Source: Hyphochytrium catenoides (lineage: Eukaryota > Sar > Hyphochytriomycetes > Hyphochytriales > Hyphochytriaceae). Taken from it: 18,804 bases of DNA. The notes below the pieces were generated by a model. That model ran no database searches, was not told the DNA's origin, and saw nothing but the letters and a program-made list of their open reading frames with translations. This document shows, one piece after another, positions 1-12,992 of the stretch; the first letter of the stretch is position 1, and each line of letters begins with the position of its first letter. The stretch spans positions 2,282 through 21,085 of the forward strand of contig FLMG01004128.1 of NCBI GenBank assembly GCA_900088475.1, given 5' to 3'. Both the position numbers and the translations under genes were made by a program.

Positions 1-348
1 AGAGAGAGAGAGAGAGAGGTAGGTGAGGGAGAGAGAGAGAGAGAGGGAGAGGGAGTGAGAGAGAATGGAAGAAGAGAAAGAGCAAGAGATAACAGGAAGA
101 TAGAGACCAGAGGGATAGACAAAAAGTGGAGAGGAGACAGACAGAGAGGAGAGGAAGAGGAGGTACAAAAGAGAAAGATTGAATGGGAAAAGCCGATAGT
201 CTTCATGGTGATGCTCAACCGCCATCTCGATCTCTATCAGAGCTCTAGAAGCTGCACATCAGGAAGTTCCCGCAGCGCTATCACCGCTGAGAAGACTTTC
301 CCAGCAAGACTCTAGAGGATAAGCCCCCAAACCCCATAGCAAGTCACA
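1..348 (+). promoter_or_regulatory. GA-rich upstream/leader region of the centrin gene
   Basis: The first 60 bases are almost pure GA repeat, and purine richness continues to about 185. From about 186 to 348 the sequence has mixed composition and runs into the centrin ATG. I see no convincing TATA box and no protein-like reading frame; the open frame at 55-315 simply follows the GA repeat. It is best read as promoter plus 5' leader. The same sense-strand GA richness precedes several other genes in this window. Confidence 0.5.
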
Positions 349-1551
349 ATGGTCAGTTGAGCTTCCTCGCGCTGGTCTTCCTGACGAGCTCTTCTTTTTG
401 TCTCGGCAGATGGTCTCATGGGTCTTTCTTGTTCACAGGCGACGAAGAAGCCACAAGCTGGGAAGAAAGGCTCCACGAAGATTGAGCGGCCAGGGCTAAG
501 TGAGGAGGAAATCGAGGAGATNTCTCTCTCTCTCTCTCTCTCTCTCTCTCCCCTTCCCCCCTTTCTCTCTCTTTCTCTCTCTTTCTCTTCCCCACTCTTC
601 TATGCTTGCCCCGCTATTCCCATTCGTCACCTCTTTCTGTTCCCTCCTTTTCGATCTCCTGGTTCTTTCTCTTCTGACGCTCTAGCTCTGCTTCACTCCG
701 CACGGCAGCTTTCATTCCTGCCGCCTTGACTGTCCTGCTCTTCGTAACATGCTAATCATCAGGATAGACCGCAAGTCACTGTTTCCTATTTATTGAGCCT
801 TGCTCTTGACGCTGCCACTGTTAGGTACCATCGACCCAAAGGAACTGAAGGCTGCGATGCAATCGTTGGGTTTCGAGGCAAAGAATCAGACTATCTATCA
901 GATGATTGGAGACATTGACAAGGATGGATCAGGAAGCATCGATTTCGAAGAGTTCTTAGACATGATGACAGCAAAAATGGTAGGAGAGAGACACAGACAG
1001 AGAGAGAGAGAGACCTCCTTCTTGGCTCTTCAAGCCATCTTTCCTTTTGGGACTACCTTCTGCTATCCTCGCCTTCTGTACCTTCGGCGATGATCCTCTT
1101 CTACCCGTACCTCTTTCTTTTGCCCTCTCTTTCAAGAAGTAGCCGAATCAAGCTCCTGCACCTCCTTCCACAACTCAGACGCCTCTTTTGCTGCTTAAAG
1201 GCCTGGTGTTCTTTCTCTCCTCTTTCTCTCTCCAAGCTCTCCTTCTCTCTCTGGTCTCGTAAGAATTTTCTGGTCGGTATGAGTCAAATCTTCACGCTCT
1301 TGCTGCTCTCTCTAACGTTCTAGAGTGACAAAGACTCAAAGGAGGACATCCACAAAGTGTTTAATCTCTTCGATGATGATGGAACGGGCAAGATAACGTT
1401 GAAGAATCTGAAGCGAGTAGCAAAAGAGCTCGGAGAGACGATGACGGACGCGGAGCTGTTAGAAATGATAGAGAGGGCCGACGCAGATCAGGATGGAGAG
1501 ATCTCACCTGAAGAATTCTATGCCATAATGACCAAGAAAACGTTCACTTAG
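349..1551 (+). CDS. CETN: Centrin (caltractin), EF-hand Ca2+-binding protein; EF-hand I exon missing from the assembly
   Basis: Centrins are small calmodulin-like Ca2+ sensors of centrioles, basal bodies and spindle poles. Exons I can place: the ATG alone (349-351), 439-522, 825-979 and 1324-1551 (TAG stop). The introns are GT-AG at 352-438 and 980-1323. Exon 439-522 gives a short basic N-terminus followed by the LSEEEIEE lead-in typical of centrins. Exon 825-979 holds EF-hand II with a canonical loop ([12 protein letters not shown]). The last exon holds EF-hand III, whose loop [12 protein letters not shown] ends in Asn instead of Glu as in many centrins, the centrin-like stretch KRVAKELGE, and EF-hand IV ([12 protein letters not shown]). 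The REAFDLFD-type helix and loop of EF-hand I should lie between 522 and 825 but cannot be found in any frame. There is also no GT donor after 522. The loss coincides with an N and a (TC)n tract, so an assembly gap is likelier than a real deletion. Exon 825 begins in phase 1 (GT ACC ATC), as expected if a missing exon ends in G. The ATG-only first exon is inferred. Family assignment is certain. Confidence 0.95.
523..551 (+). repeat. (TC)n microsatellite next to the ambiguous base in centrin
   Basis: A run of TC dinucleotides starts immediately after N522 and merges into a longer pyrimidine tract up to about 590. It lies inside the centrin gene, in what should be the intron around the missing EF-hand I exon. 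Confidence 0.9.
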
Positions 1552-1982
1552 GGGGAAGGTTCAGAGAGAAAGAGACAAAAGGATGAAGAGGCGACGAGGG
1601 CAGGCTGACGGTGACACTATGTATTAGTCCATTATAAAGCAGAGGAAGAGGCAGATAATGAGGGAGAGCGAGGAGGATGAGCTGTAGCCTCCTGCATCTT
1701 AGCACTTATCAATGTACAGAAGAATATACTTCCGCGTCCAGCTCCTGTCTTGCGTCCCGGTGAAAGCTAATAGACAGGAATATTCTTCCCTGCGCTCTCG
1801 CGCTCGTCCCTAATCAATGTGATTCCTGAGGCTTCATTCACTATCTCTTGCCGTCGCTCACTTTGATCCTACTCTTCCATCTGCTGCTTTTCACTGAGTG
1901 ATTCATTGTTGATCCAGTAGGGGTAAACACGCCTCTTCAATCTTTAGACTCTCCTGTATCGCGCGTACGTACTTCTTTCCCT
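1552..1982. other. Convergent 3' intergenic region between centrin and DPH1
   Basis: Stop codons of two convergent genes flank this 431-base stretch (centrin TAG at 1549-1551 on +, DPH1 TAG at 1985-1983 on -). It must hold both 3' ends. I see no canonical AATAAA in a clearly useful position for either gene, and no additional reading frame. Confidence 0.5.
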
Positions 1983-5639
<3,657 letters not shown>

Positions 5640-5729
5640 GCTTCGTCCGTCGCTTCGTCCTCAAGCGGCTGGAAGAGCCAGTCGGGTTTGACCTCTTGAT
5701 ACTCGTCTCTCCTGGGACCAAGACACGCC

Positions 5730-6253
5730 TTACCCAGCTATGGCCAACCTCTCCAATGAGCTCAAGTCTCTCTTCTTGGGACTCTGTCCATGAGCTTCTC
5801 TCATCAACTCTGCCACTGCTGCCTCAGAGATCAGAACAAAGCGCTGCTGGGCCGAGCTTCTTCAACACCAGCCACCACAAATATGGCACCTGACAGGTTG
5901 TATCCCTGATCATCATGCAGAAGGTCTAGGTATACCAAGATAAGATACACACGCATTCTTGATCCGACTGATGTGCGCTCCCACTTGACACAGGTTCTGA
6001 TCTTCGGACATCGAAAAGGCACAGAAAGAGAACTCCATCTGCTGACAGAGATTCTCCAGATGTCTGCAGGAAGCTTCAACAGATCGGATGCTCGACCTAG
6101 GGACAGTGGCCAGTTAGCAGGCGGATGAGCGATGAATTACCCCCGTCGTGGAGAGCAACTGGACGAGGTGCAAGTCCTTAAGTGGCAGGCAGCTTGCAGC
6201 AGTGCTTTTGCGAGTTGCCGGGCTTGATAGCAACCAAAGGAGTCGAGTAGCAT
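5730..6253 (-). CDS. Possible small multi-exon gene upstream of DPH1, unrecognised
   Basis: I do not recognise this protein. A consistent three-exon reading exists on the - strand: 6253-6141, 6096-5953 and 5859-5730 (TAA stop), joined by GT-AG introns of 44 and 93 bases with compatible phases, giving 128 aa from the ATG at 6253. Pieces that look like real protein include YQARQLAKALLQAACHL (~9-25), a hydrophilic helix RSVEASCRHLENLCQQ (~42-57) and RFVLISEAAVAELMREAH (~92-109), ending in SSLERLAIAG. The fragments suggest an alpha-helical, possibly coiled-coil protein with several cysteines. The stop lies about 90 bases upstream of the DPH1 ATG on the same strand. Further N-terminal exons may exist between 6254 and 6646; an open - strand frame at 6561-6364 is one candidate, but I could not join it in frame. 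The acceptor of the last exon is weak (no strong pyrimidine tract). Confidence 0.33.
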
Positions 6254-6646
6254 GTCAGTGAACTTCCTGAGTGGCCGCTTCGTGGAGAGTGGAACAAAAA
6301 GGGATCAGTTGGTGCCTTGACTGCTCACGACTAGCCGACATAGTCAGCCATCTGCAGAAAGCTCTAAAATAGCTCCTCTCTAACAATGACAATAACAGCT
6401 GACAGGTCACTGAAGTGATGAGTGCCGTCTGCACTATGGGAAGGGACAGGGCAACTCTCCCTAATGAAAGGAGTCAGAGGAACAGAAGTTACTGGCTTCA
6501 CTGATGCTATATCATTTGATACTGAACTTATACGAGGATCGAGCCATGAAGGAGAGCGCATCTCTGCTCTCCTGGTCTACCTTCCTGCCTATCTGTTTCC
6601 CTAATAAAGAGTTAGAAGAGCTGATGATGGACCTCACTTGGCGCCC
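6254..6646. other. Spacer between chitin synthase 3' end and the small gene
   Basis: This 393-base stretch follows the chitin synthase stop (TAA at 6649-6647, - strand). It holds short open frames on both strands, and none has recognisable similarity. It may contain the 3' UTR of the chitin synthase and the promoter or 5' exons of the small gene at 6253-5730. Confidence 0.4.
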
Positions 6647-7788
6647 TTATGAACTGCTCTTCGCTGCAGCAGAGACAGAGGACGCGTGCATGGTGACAGT
6701 AACCTCCTCAGCGCGAGCTTCGGCTCTTTCTTTCAGAGTCTCTCCTGTTGTCCTCTCTACACCTTTCACTTTTGGCTCTCCTGCCTTCCGAGTAATCTTG
6801 GCGTGCTTCACGGGAACAGCGGCCTTGCTCTGCAGTTTCTTAGCCTTCTTCCTGCAGCAGAGTCTCCTCCAGGTGCGCATAGTCATGTACAGGATAGCAC
6901 CAAGGAAACGCATTCCTAGAGGCACAGATGAGCGAAGAGAGACATGACTCTAAATGGCAGTAGGAGCGAGGAAAGAGACCAGAGAAAGAACGAACAAAAG
7001 AGCGGTAGCCAGGACACCAACCTGGGGAAGAAGTTTTGCGCACAGAACCGAGAGACGGAACAAGAGAGAGAGAGAGAGAGAAAAAGAGAAGGAGAGAGGA
7101 AGATAGAGAGAAGAGAGCGGGAGAGAAAGAGAGAGAGAATGAAATGGAACATACCATTGAAGAAGCAGACCAGTCCAAAGATGTACCACAGATAGTACGT
7201 CCTAACGTTCGGATCTGTGCTGCCAGAGATAGAGGAAGTTACTGCGATGGCAAGAATGGCATTGGCCATCACGAGAGAGAAGAGAAGATAAGTTCGGAAT
7301 GCCTTGAACTCTGCGTTCATCTGCTGCTTCTCTTTCTCCTGTCTGTCTTTCTTCTGTTGGGCTCGGGTACGGAGCTTAGCTTGATGTTTGAGCTCAGCAG
7401 GAGAGAGGGTGCCTACAGCTGCCGTAGTGTCTTTCTTCTTGTCTGACTTGTGCGCATCGTCACTCACTGCAATTCAAGATGTTACAGGAGAGAACGAGAG
7501 AGAGAAAGAGAGAGAGAAATGATAAGAGGACATGAATTTGAGAAGACAGAGTGTGTCAGACCTGCACAGTGAGGTACGCAGACAAGTTTATGACGAGCAA
7601 AAGATTTAAGAAAGGGGACACGCAAGGCAGGAAGCGTTACGAGGACGAGTAGAAGATAAAGACCGAGGAAAGATCGAGAGTGGAAACGCGCCGCATAAAG
7701 TGTATCTAAGAAGGACAACTGACAGTAGATCGAAAGACAGATAGATACGCCAGAAAGAAGGAAAGAGTGCAGTCGCGCAGGAGACAGA

Positions 7789-7851
<63 letters not shown>

Positions 7852-9511
7852 CGAAACGCTAATATCACTGTGACGTACGTCCTTTGGTTCCCCATGATAG
7901 ATCGTGAGTGTTGCAGAAGGCGTAGATGATGAGCGTGTTGATGGTGGTGGGCAGCATCATAAAGTACTGAAGAGCGGACTTGCACAGTTCCATGAACTCG
8001 CCGTGGACCAGTCCGGCAGCGAAGTAGAAACCAAAGGAGAAGGCGGCAGCGTACTGGATGAGAGGCTCTGAAAGGAGAAGAAAAGACAGAGAGAGAGAAA
8101 CAGAAAAAGGGAGAGAGTGAGAGAGAGAACCGGTGAAGTGATTAACCAACAATCCTCTAGTCGACGGGCACAAGAGAGAAAGGAGACAAAGGATATTGCA
8201 GAAACCTAGGAAAGTTTGTGAGAAAGACCTGAGAGTTCAATCGACGAGGGAGAGAAGTGCTGGTCATAGGGGAGAAAGAAATGAGATAGAGGAGCCTTTC
8301 TCTCTCACCTGCGCCCACAAGAAAGTAGAAGGTCAGTCCCAGCTGTCCGAGAGAGAGAAGCGCTCCAACAATCATCATCATCATATAAATCTCCTTCATG
8401 GCATCCGGCGTGTTCCCAAGCCCCATAATAAGGTTCAGCATGATCATGACAGCGTACAGGCCAACGAAGATGTTTTGGATGAGCGGCGTGGTCTGGAAGG
8501 TAGCGTTGATGATAATATAGTAGAAGATGTAGAAGTTCCCGATCAGGATGAAGGAGGAGAACGTCTGCACAATATAGTAGAAGAACTGGATGGTGTAGAA
8601 GACTTTCCGGAAGAGACTATGGTTTGACCTAACATTAAAAGGCAGGGGAGAGAGAAAGAGAGAAGAGAGAGAGAGGGGAAGAAACATGAGGAAGAAGAGA
8701 GAAAAAGAGAGAGAGAGGAGTCAAGGTGTTAGCAATGAGATCCTGGACGAAAGAGAGCCGGTAGAACAAGAAGCAGAGGAGGAAGTATCATTGAGCTAGA
8801 GACAAGGAAATCACGGCTTTGGTCCTGATGATTTCCCCTCTCCCTTGATCTAACTCGCACTTCCATCCCTTTCTTCTCTTCCTCAGCCTTTCGTGTCATG
8901 GCGACTGATTTCTCTCTCCCTCTCTTGGTCTTTCTCTCTTGACATCCTCAGCAGTCGTGCTTTCGTTTCTTACCTGGTCCACAGCCGGTTAAAGTTCAAA
9001 ATGGCATACAAAATAGCGAAGAAAGAGCCATTCAGCCATCTTCTTCGCTGCTTTATCAGCGTGGTGAGATCGTCAGGCACGTCAGTCTCTGCAATAGCGT
9101 TCTTGACATAGCGAAGGACCCAGTTGCAGCCTTGCCGAGCAATGAGCTCATAGCAGAGAATACGGTCTTCAGCTAAGTACATGTTACCCTTAAAGGGACC
9201 TGCGAAGAGAGAAAGAGAAGGAGCGTAAGAAGGAGATGTTCTAAAGAGGAAGAAGAGAGCCGGTGTAAGGTAAATAGGCGACGCAGGGGAAGAACCAAGG
9301 AAACAATCGTCCTCTTCCTACATACCAAGGTCTTTCATCTCCGTGGTGATAGAGCGGAAATACTCAACAAGTGGACCCTCTCCGTTCTCCTCTCGGATGG
9401 CGCTGTAACGATAGGCAGAAAAGGCTCCAGGGAGCACCGATGTAAAGCCAAAGACACTTTCGAGGGCTGGAGCAAGTATTATTGTGCAGGGAAGAGAGAA
9501 GACAGACAGAC

Positions 9512-9550
<39 letters not shown>

Positions 9551-12050
9551 AAGAGAAAGAGAGAGAGAGAGAGAGAGGGCATATTAGCGCCACCTGTTCA
9601 ACTCAATGGCCACAGACAGGGGAGCCACATCCGAGTAATATGAAAAGGAAGGATAGAGCTGAGGAAGAGAGCGCCAATAGACGGTCTGATGTCGCTAACA
9701 GGACAATCAACATAGCATCACAGCCAGCTAGTCCCGTAGCATGGAGACGAGAGAAAGCAATCAAGGGAGAGAGGACAATGACGAGGTAGACCCCAAAGGT
9801 GTCATAGTGCTTACATTTGTCTAGGACGTGCGAAACCTTGTACTCGAAATGCTGGGCGGCCACGACAGGGTTCAGAAGAGGAGGGTTCCAACAGGAAATC
9901 TCTCCACAGCATCCAGCCACTTGCCGGTCCTCCTCCATACATTTGTACAGCTTGATCATGGCGCGGGGCTTTGGACCGGTACCGATATCCAACAGCTGGT
10001 ATGAGAAGGAGAGATATGGGAAAATGGACCGATTGTCAGAGAACAAAAGCTGTAACAGGGGCAAGAGAACAGCGTAGACCAAGAAGAAAAGAGAGAACAA
10101 CCCGCACCAGGAGGCGCAATCTAAGCAAGCGCTAGGTATACGCAGCAGGAAAGAATCGAAAGAAGGCGAGCGATGGTTGACGATTGAACTAGTGAGTGAG
10201 AAGTGAGGAGAGCGGGAATGGGGAGAGAGACGACCCATACAAAGCAGTATTTCGGATCCAGGTGGTCGGCGAAGCCATTGAAAAACCAAAGATGCGAGTC
10301 GAGCTTTCCTCCGTTAAACTCTTTCAAGGCGTGGCACATCTGTACTGGAGGATGGTAGCTGAGGAGAGAGAGAGAGAGAGCGCAAACCAAGCGAGACATA
10401 AGAGAGGGTTAGATCAATTGTGGTCCTGACGCCTACTTTCTGTACAACGAACGCTGGCCACGCTGAGGCCCAAGGACGGCGGAACTGTTCTGCCACACGC
10501 CTCTACGTCTCTCGTCTGTCTTTCAATGTCTTTTCGGTCTCTGTGACCGTCTCTCTTACGTTTGGTGGTTGGCATCATCGATAAGCTGGGTGGTGTGCTC
10601 AAAGAGATGCATATATACAGTCTTCCCGCTGCCATCACCGCAAGTGACCATGATGTCCTCATCATAGAGAGCGTATTCGGTCTGAAGCAAGGCTAGAGTG
10701 TCGGCATTGGCCTAAAAGAGAGATAGCGTTAGTTGTAGCGGTACCAAGGAGGGTGAGAGAGAAGAGAGAGACGGGATTCACGGGACGAGAGACGGACTGA
10801 AAGAGAAAGGAGACAAATCAAGGATTAGAGCACAAAGAGGGGGAGGCAGAGAGAGAGACACAGAGAGAGAGAGAGACCGACAAGGAGAGCGCACGCGCGC
10901 GAGAGAGAAGAAGAAGGAGAGGGAAGACATGCACAGACAAGTGGCATGGCCTATTTACCTTAGTTCGTCCATCAGAGACAATAATAACATAGACATGCCT
11001 CCAGGCATCCTGACCCTCGAGTTTCATCAGACTCTTAATGTTCTGGTTGACGCCCATCAAGGTGCGCTGGAACTCTGCTTCTCCTTCATTATAAGCCGTG
11101 CAGCAGACCAGCATCTTGATTCGAAGGTTATCGCGCGTCGGACGCAGAAGATAACCGTCTGATGTGAAGTTGATAGGGTTTTCTATAGAGAAGAAAACGA
11201 ATGGGTCAGCCTAACATAGCAAGCGGCTGTCGTCTCTGAGAGTACTTGCAAAGAAGAGAGATGCGAAATGGGATAGGCGTTGGGTCAATGCCCGCAAAGA
11301 GTGCATAAGAGAAGAAGCAAGGGAAGGCCGATAAAATCTATGAACCGGTTGGATCCCGGCTTGGGAGGCATTGCGACCATAGTGGAGAATCCAAAGGAAA
11401 GAAATAAGGAAAGAGAGAGACGTACTGGTATGGACGGCAGTATAGGTCCCATGCCTAACGTTCCACTCATCCTTGAATGGCGCATTCTCCCACACTGACT
11501 TTGGGATCTCGTAGTGAATGCCCTCAGCAGCAGAGGTGGCTGCTTCTGCTAGCATTCCTAACGTGTCCGCCTCCTTTGACTCCTTGACCACTGTTCCCTG
11601 CAGTATTGCATTGGAGAGATTGGTCTGGTCCTCTATGGTGATGGTGCGGTTGTTGTCCTTAAAGGACTTGCCATGGGTGAGTCTCTTCTCTGCCATCATT
11701 CGAGAAGGAGGCGTGATGGGGCTTGAGAGAGAGGGAAAAGTCTCCCTTTAGTAGTTGAGTCTCCGCACTTTCACCTTCTCACCTTTACAGAAAATCCTCT
11801 GTAGATTAGAGACAGAGTCCGGACCCGTGGTCTCACTTTCTTGAGCAAAAGACACTTATAAACGCCATCCGTTCTGTTGAGATGTGTACCTTCAAAGAGA
11901 ATCTGCTGGTCTGAGGAGCAAAGGAGCTTAACGCGCCAAGGTCCGATGAGGAGTGCCAAGCAGTCCCAACCTTAGTCCGCCGTGCGAATGTTATTCTTCC
12001 AATCTCTACTCACATCGCGAAAGGAAGCCGGGCGTCCCGCACATCATCAT
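6647..12050 (-). CDS. CHS: Chitin synthase, division 1 (fungal-type), multipass membrane GT2 enzyme
   Basis: The enzyme polymerises UDP-GlcNAc into chitin at the plasma membrane. Thirteen exons (5'->3' on -): 12050-12014, 11970-11783, 11741-11426, 11182-10959, 10711-10560, 10358-10241, 9995-9815, 9466-9326, 9199-8974, 8628-8309, 8067-7879, 7466-7155, 6915-6647. All introns are GT-AG, all phases agree, and the product is 890 aa. The family hallmarks are in order: CCTAYNE (~207-213), SDGR (~250-253), [15 protein letters not shown] (~346-351), VAGCCGEI (~371-378), [19 protein letters not shown] (~408), [10 protein letters not shown] (~462), ETDVPDD and the catalytic QRRRW (503-507) followed by LNGSFF. 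Hydrophobic membrane segments follow in exons 10-13, with the WGTKG motif at ~693-697 and a basic, Ala/Lys-rich C-terminal tail. Least certain is the N-terminus: introns 1 and 2 are only 43 and 41 bases, against 126-412 for the others, and exons 1-2 have no recognised domain. Translation could instead begin at the MetMet codons near 11699. Confidence 0.95.
7061..7140 (-). repeat. CT-rich (sense) tract in chitin synthase intron 12
   Basis: Imperfect GA repeat on the + strand within intron 7154-6916. It produces long, meaningless leucine/serine-rich frames on the - strand and Arg/Glu-rich frames on the + strand. Confidence 0.85.
7789..7851 (-). repeat. (CT)n (sense) microsatellite in chitin synthase intron 11
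   Basis: Nearly perfect (GA)n on the + strand, hence CT in the sense of the chitin synthase transcript, inside the 412-base intron 7878-7467. A second short GA patch lies near 7495-7520 in the same intron. Confidence 0.9.
8642..8720 (-). repeat. CT-rich (sense) tract in chitin synthase intron 9
   Basis: Imperfect GA repeat on the + strand, just upstream (sense) of the acceptor of exon 10, inside intron 8973-8629. It extends the normal polypyrimidine tract by several tens of bases. Confidence 0.8.
9507..9578 (-). repeat. (CT)n (sense) microsatellite in chitin synthase intron 7
   Basis: GA dinucleotide repeat with a few AA interruptions on the + strand, inside the 348-base intron 9814-9467 and close to the acceptor of exon 8. 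Confidence 0.9.
10840..10920 (-). repeat. CT-rich (sense) tract in chitin synthase intron 4
   Basis: GA-rich, partly CGCG-interrupted tract on the + strand inside intron 10958-10712. It is sense CT, like the other intronic tracts of this gene. Confidence 0.75.
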
Positions 12051-12391
12051 CAAGCGCCATGATGGCCTTGCCTCAAGCCTGCTCCTCCTCTTTACGTCCT
12101 TACCTTCCTAAGCATCTCATGCCTCTTGAGCATCTTCCTCCTCTGTACCTATCTCTAGCTATCCGCCGGCAACCTTCAGAAAGAGATGTTTCTCCTCCCA
12201 TCTCTGCTCCTTTCTCCCATGTCCTATACACCTTCCTGCACGCTCTCTTTTTCTCTCTTGCTTTTCTCCTTCTCTACTCTGTTATCTCAATTTCTCTAGC
12301 TCTCTCTTCTCTCTGATATGCAGATGTGTAAACAGAGTACACAGGCAGCCACCTCTTTCTCGTCTGTTTCCTCTCCTTCTCAGTTTCCCCT

Positions 12392-12450
<59 letters not shown>

Positions 12451-12704
12451 CTGACCTGGCTGCTGAAGCGCTGCACTCACTCTTCTGTAAGGGCCACGGA
12501 TCTTCTTATCTTTTTACCAATCAATCACCGAAAATTTGTAACAGACCTATAGCTTTCAAGGAACCCTTCACGTGAATTCTTCATTGCAGCCCATACATTC
12601 AGTAAGCAAGAGCATTATTTCACAACCTCTATGAAGTTTATTTTGACTAGTGTCACTGGAACCGTAACCGACCTGAGTAGTAGCGATAATCAAGCTGATA
12701 ATCA
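12051..12704 (-). promoter_or_regulatory. Upstream region of the chitin synthase gene with a sense-GA microsatellite
   Basis: This is the region in front of the chitin synthase start. On the + strand it is pyrimidine-rich from about 12070 to 12460 and contains a long, nearly perfect (TC)n run at 12394-12448, which is (GA)n in the sense of the gene, about 345 bases before the ATG. The open frames here are low-complexity. No clear TATA box was found. The polarity is opposite to that of the same gene's introns. Confidence 0.5.
12394..12448 (+). repeat. (TC)n microsatellite
   Basis: About 27 TC units in nearly perfect succession, the longest uninterrupted dinucleotide run in the window. Confidence 0.95.
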
Positions 12705-12992
12705 TTACAAAGATCCTCCAGTTATCAGCGGGCCCTTAATGATGTTGATGGAAGAAAAACTTGCTTTTTCCATAAAATAGATAGAAATCTCTACATAAAA
12801 GTTAGCGGTAGCGCCAACCATATCGTTAAATAATGCTAGTAGTGTATCCGAATGGTAGATGCTTGAGATATTGAAGAAATCTTCTTCTTTCTTAGCGTGC
12901 TTACAGGATGATCCATGGGTCCTTCCCTTGCTGCAGCGGCATCGCCAAGTATGCTTCGGCTTGGTGGTTGAAGGAGATACCGTGTAATCCAC
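12705..12992 (-). pseudogene. Possible relic with a SWIM-type zinc-finger signature
   Basis: This is an isolated open frame of about 95 codons without a proper ATG: it opens at a GTG directly after a TGA and ends in TAA. Around residues 17-31 it reads WRCRCSKGRTHGSSCKH, which fits the SWIM pattern CxCx(n)CxH with n = 9, here preceded by a short YTV strand as is common. SWIM fingers occur in MULE-type transposases, in MEKK1-type and ubiquitin-related proteins, and others. No DDE-type catalytic frame or terminal inverted repeat was recognised nearby. Another frame in the same DNA (from an ATG near 12992) also reads like protein and would use a GTAAGC donor near 12904, so this could be a shadow. 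A transposon relic is an inference only. Confidence 0.22.

Noticed and set aside
1741-1795. GGAATATTCTTCC palindrome-like element resembling a heat-shock element
   Set aside because: It lies in a convergent 3' region, lacks the third repeat unit and is too short to be significant.
7482-7985. 167-codon Leu/Ser-rich frame on the - strand
   Set aside because: Mostly chitin synthase intron 11 with CT repeats; only its 5' end coincides with exon 11, in another frame.
8196-8627. 143-codon + strand frame
   Set aside because: It is the antisense of chitin synthase exon 10, which encodes clear membrane segments on the - strand.
12274-12480. Arg/Glu repeat frames on the - strand
   Set aside because: Translations of the (TC)n microsatellite at 12394-12448.
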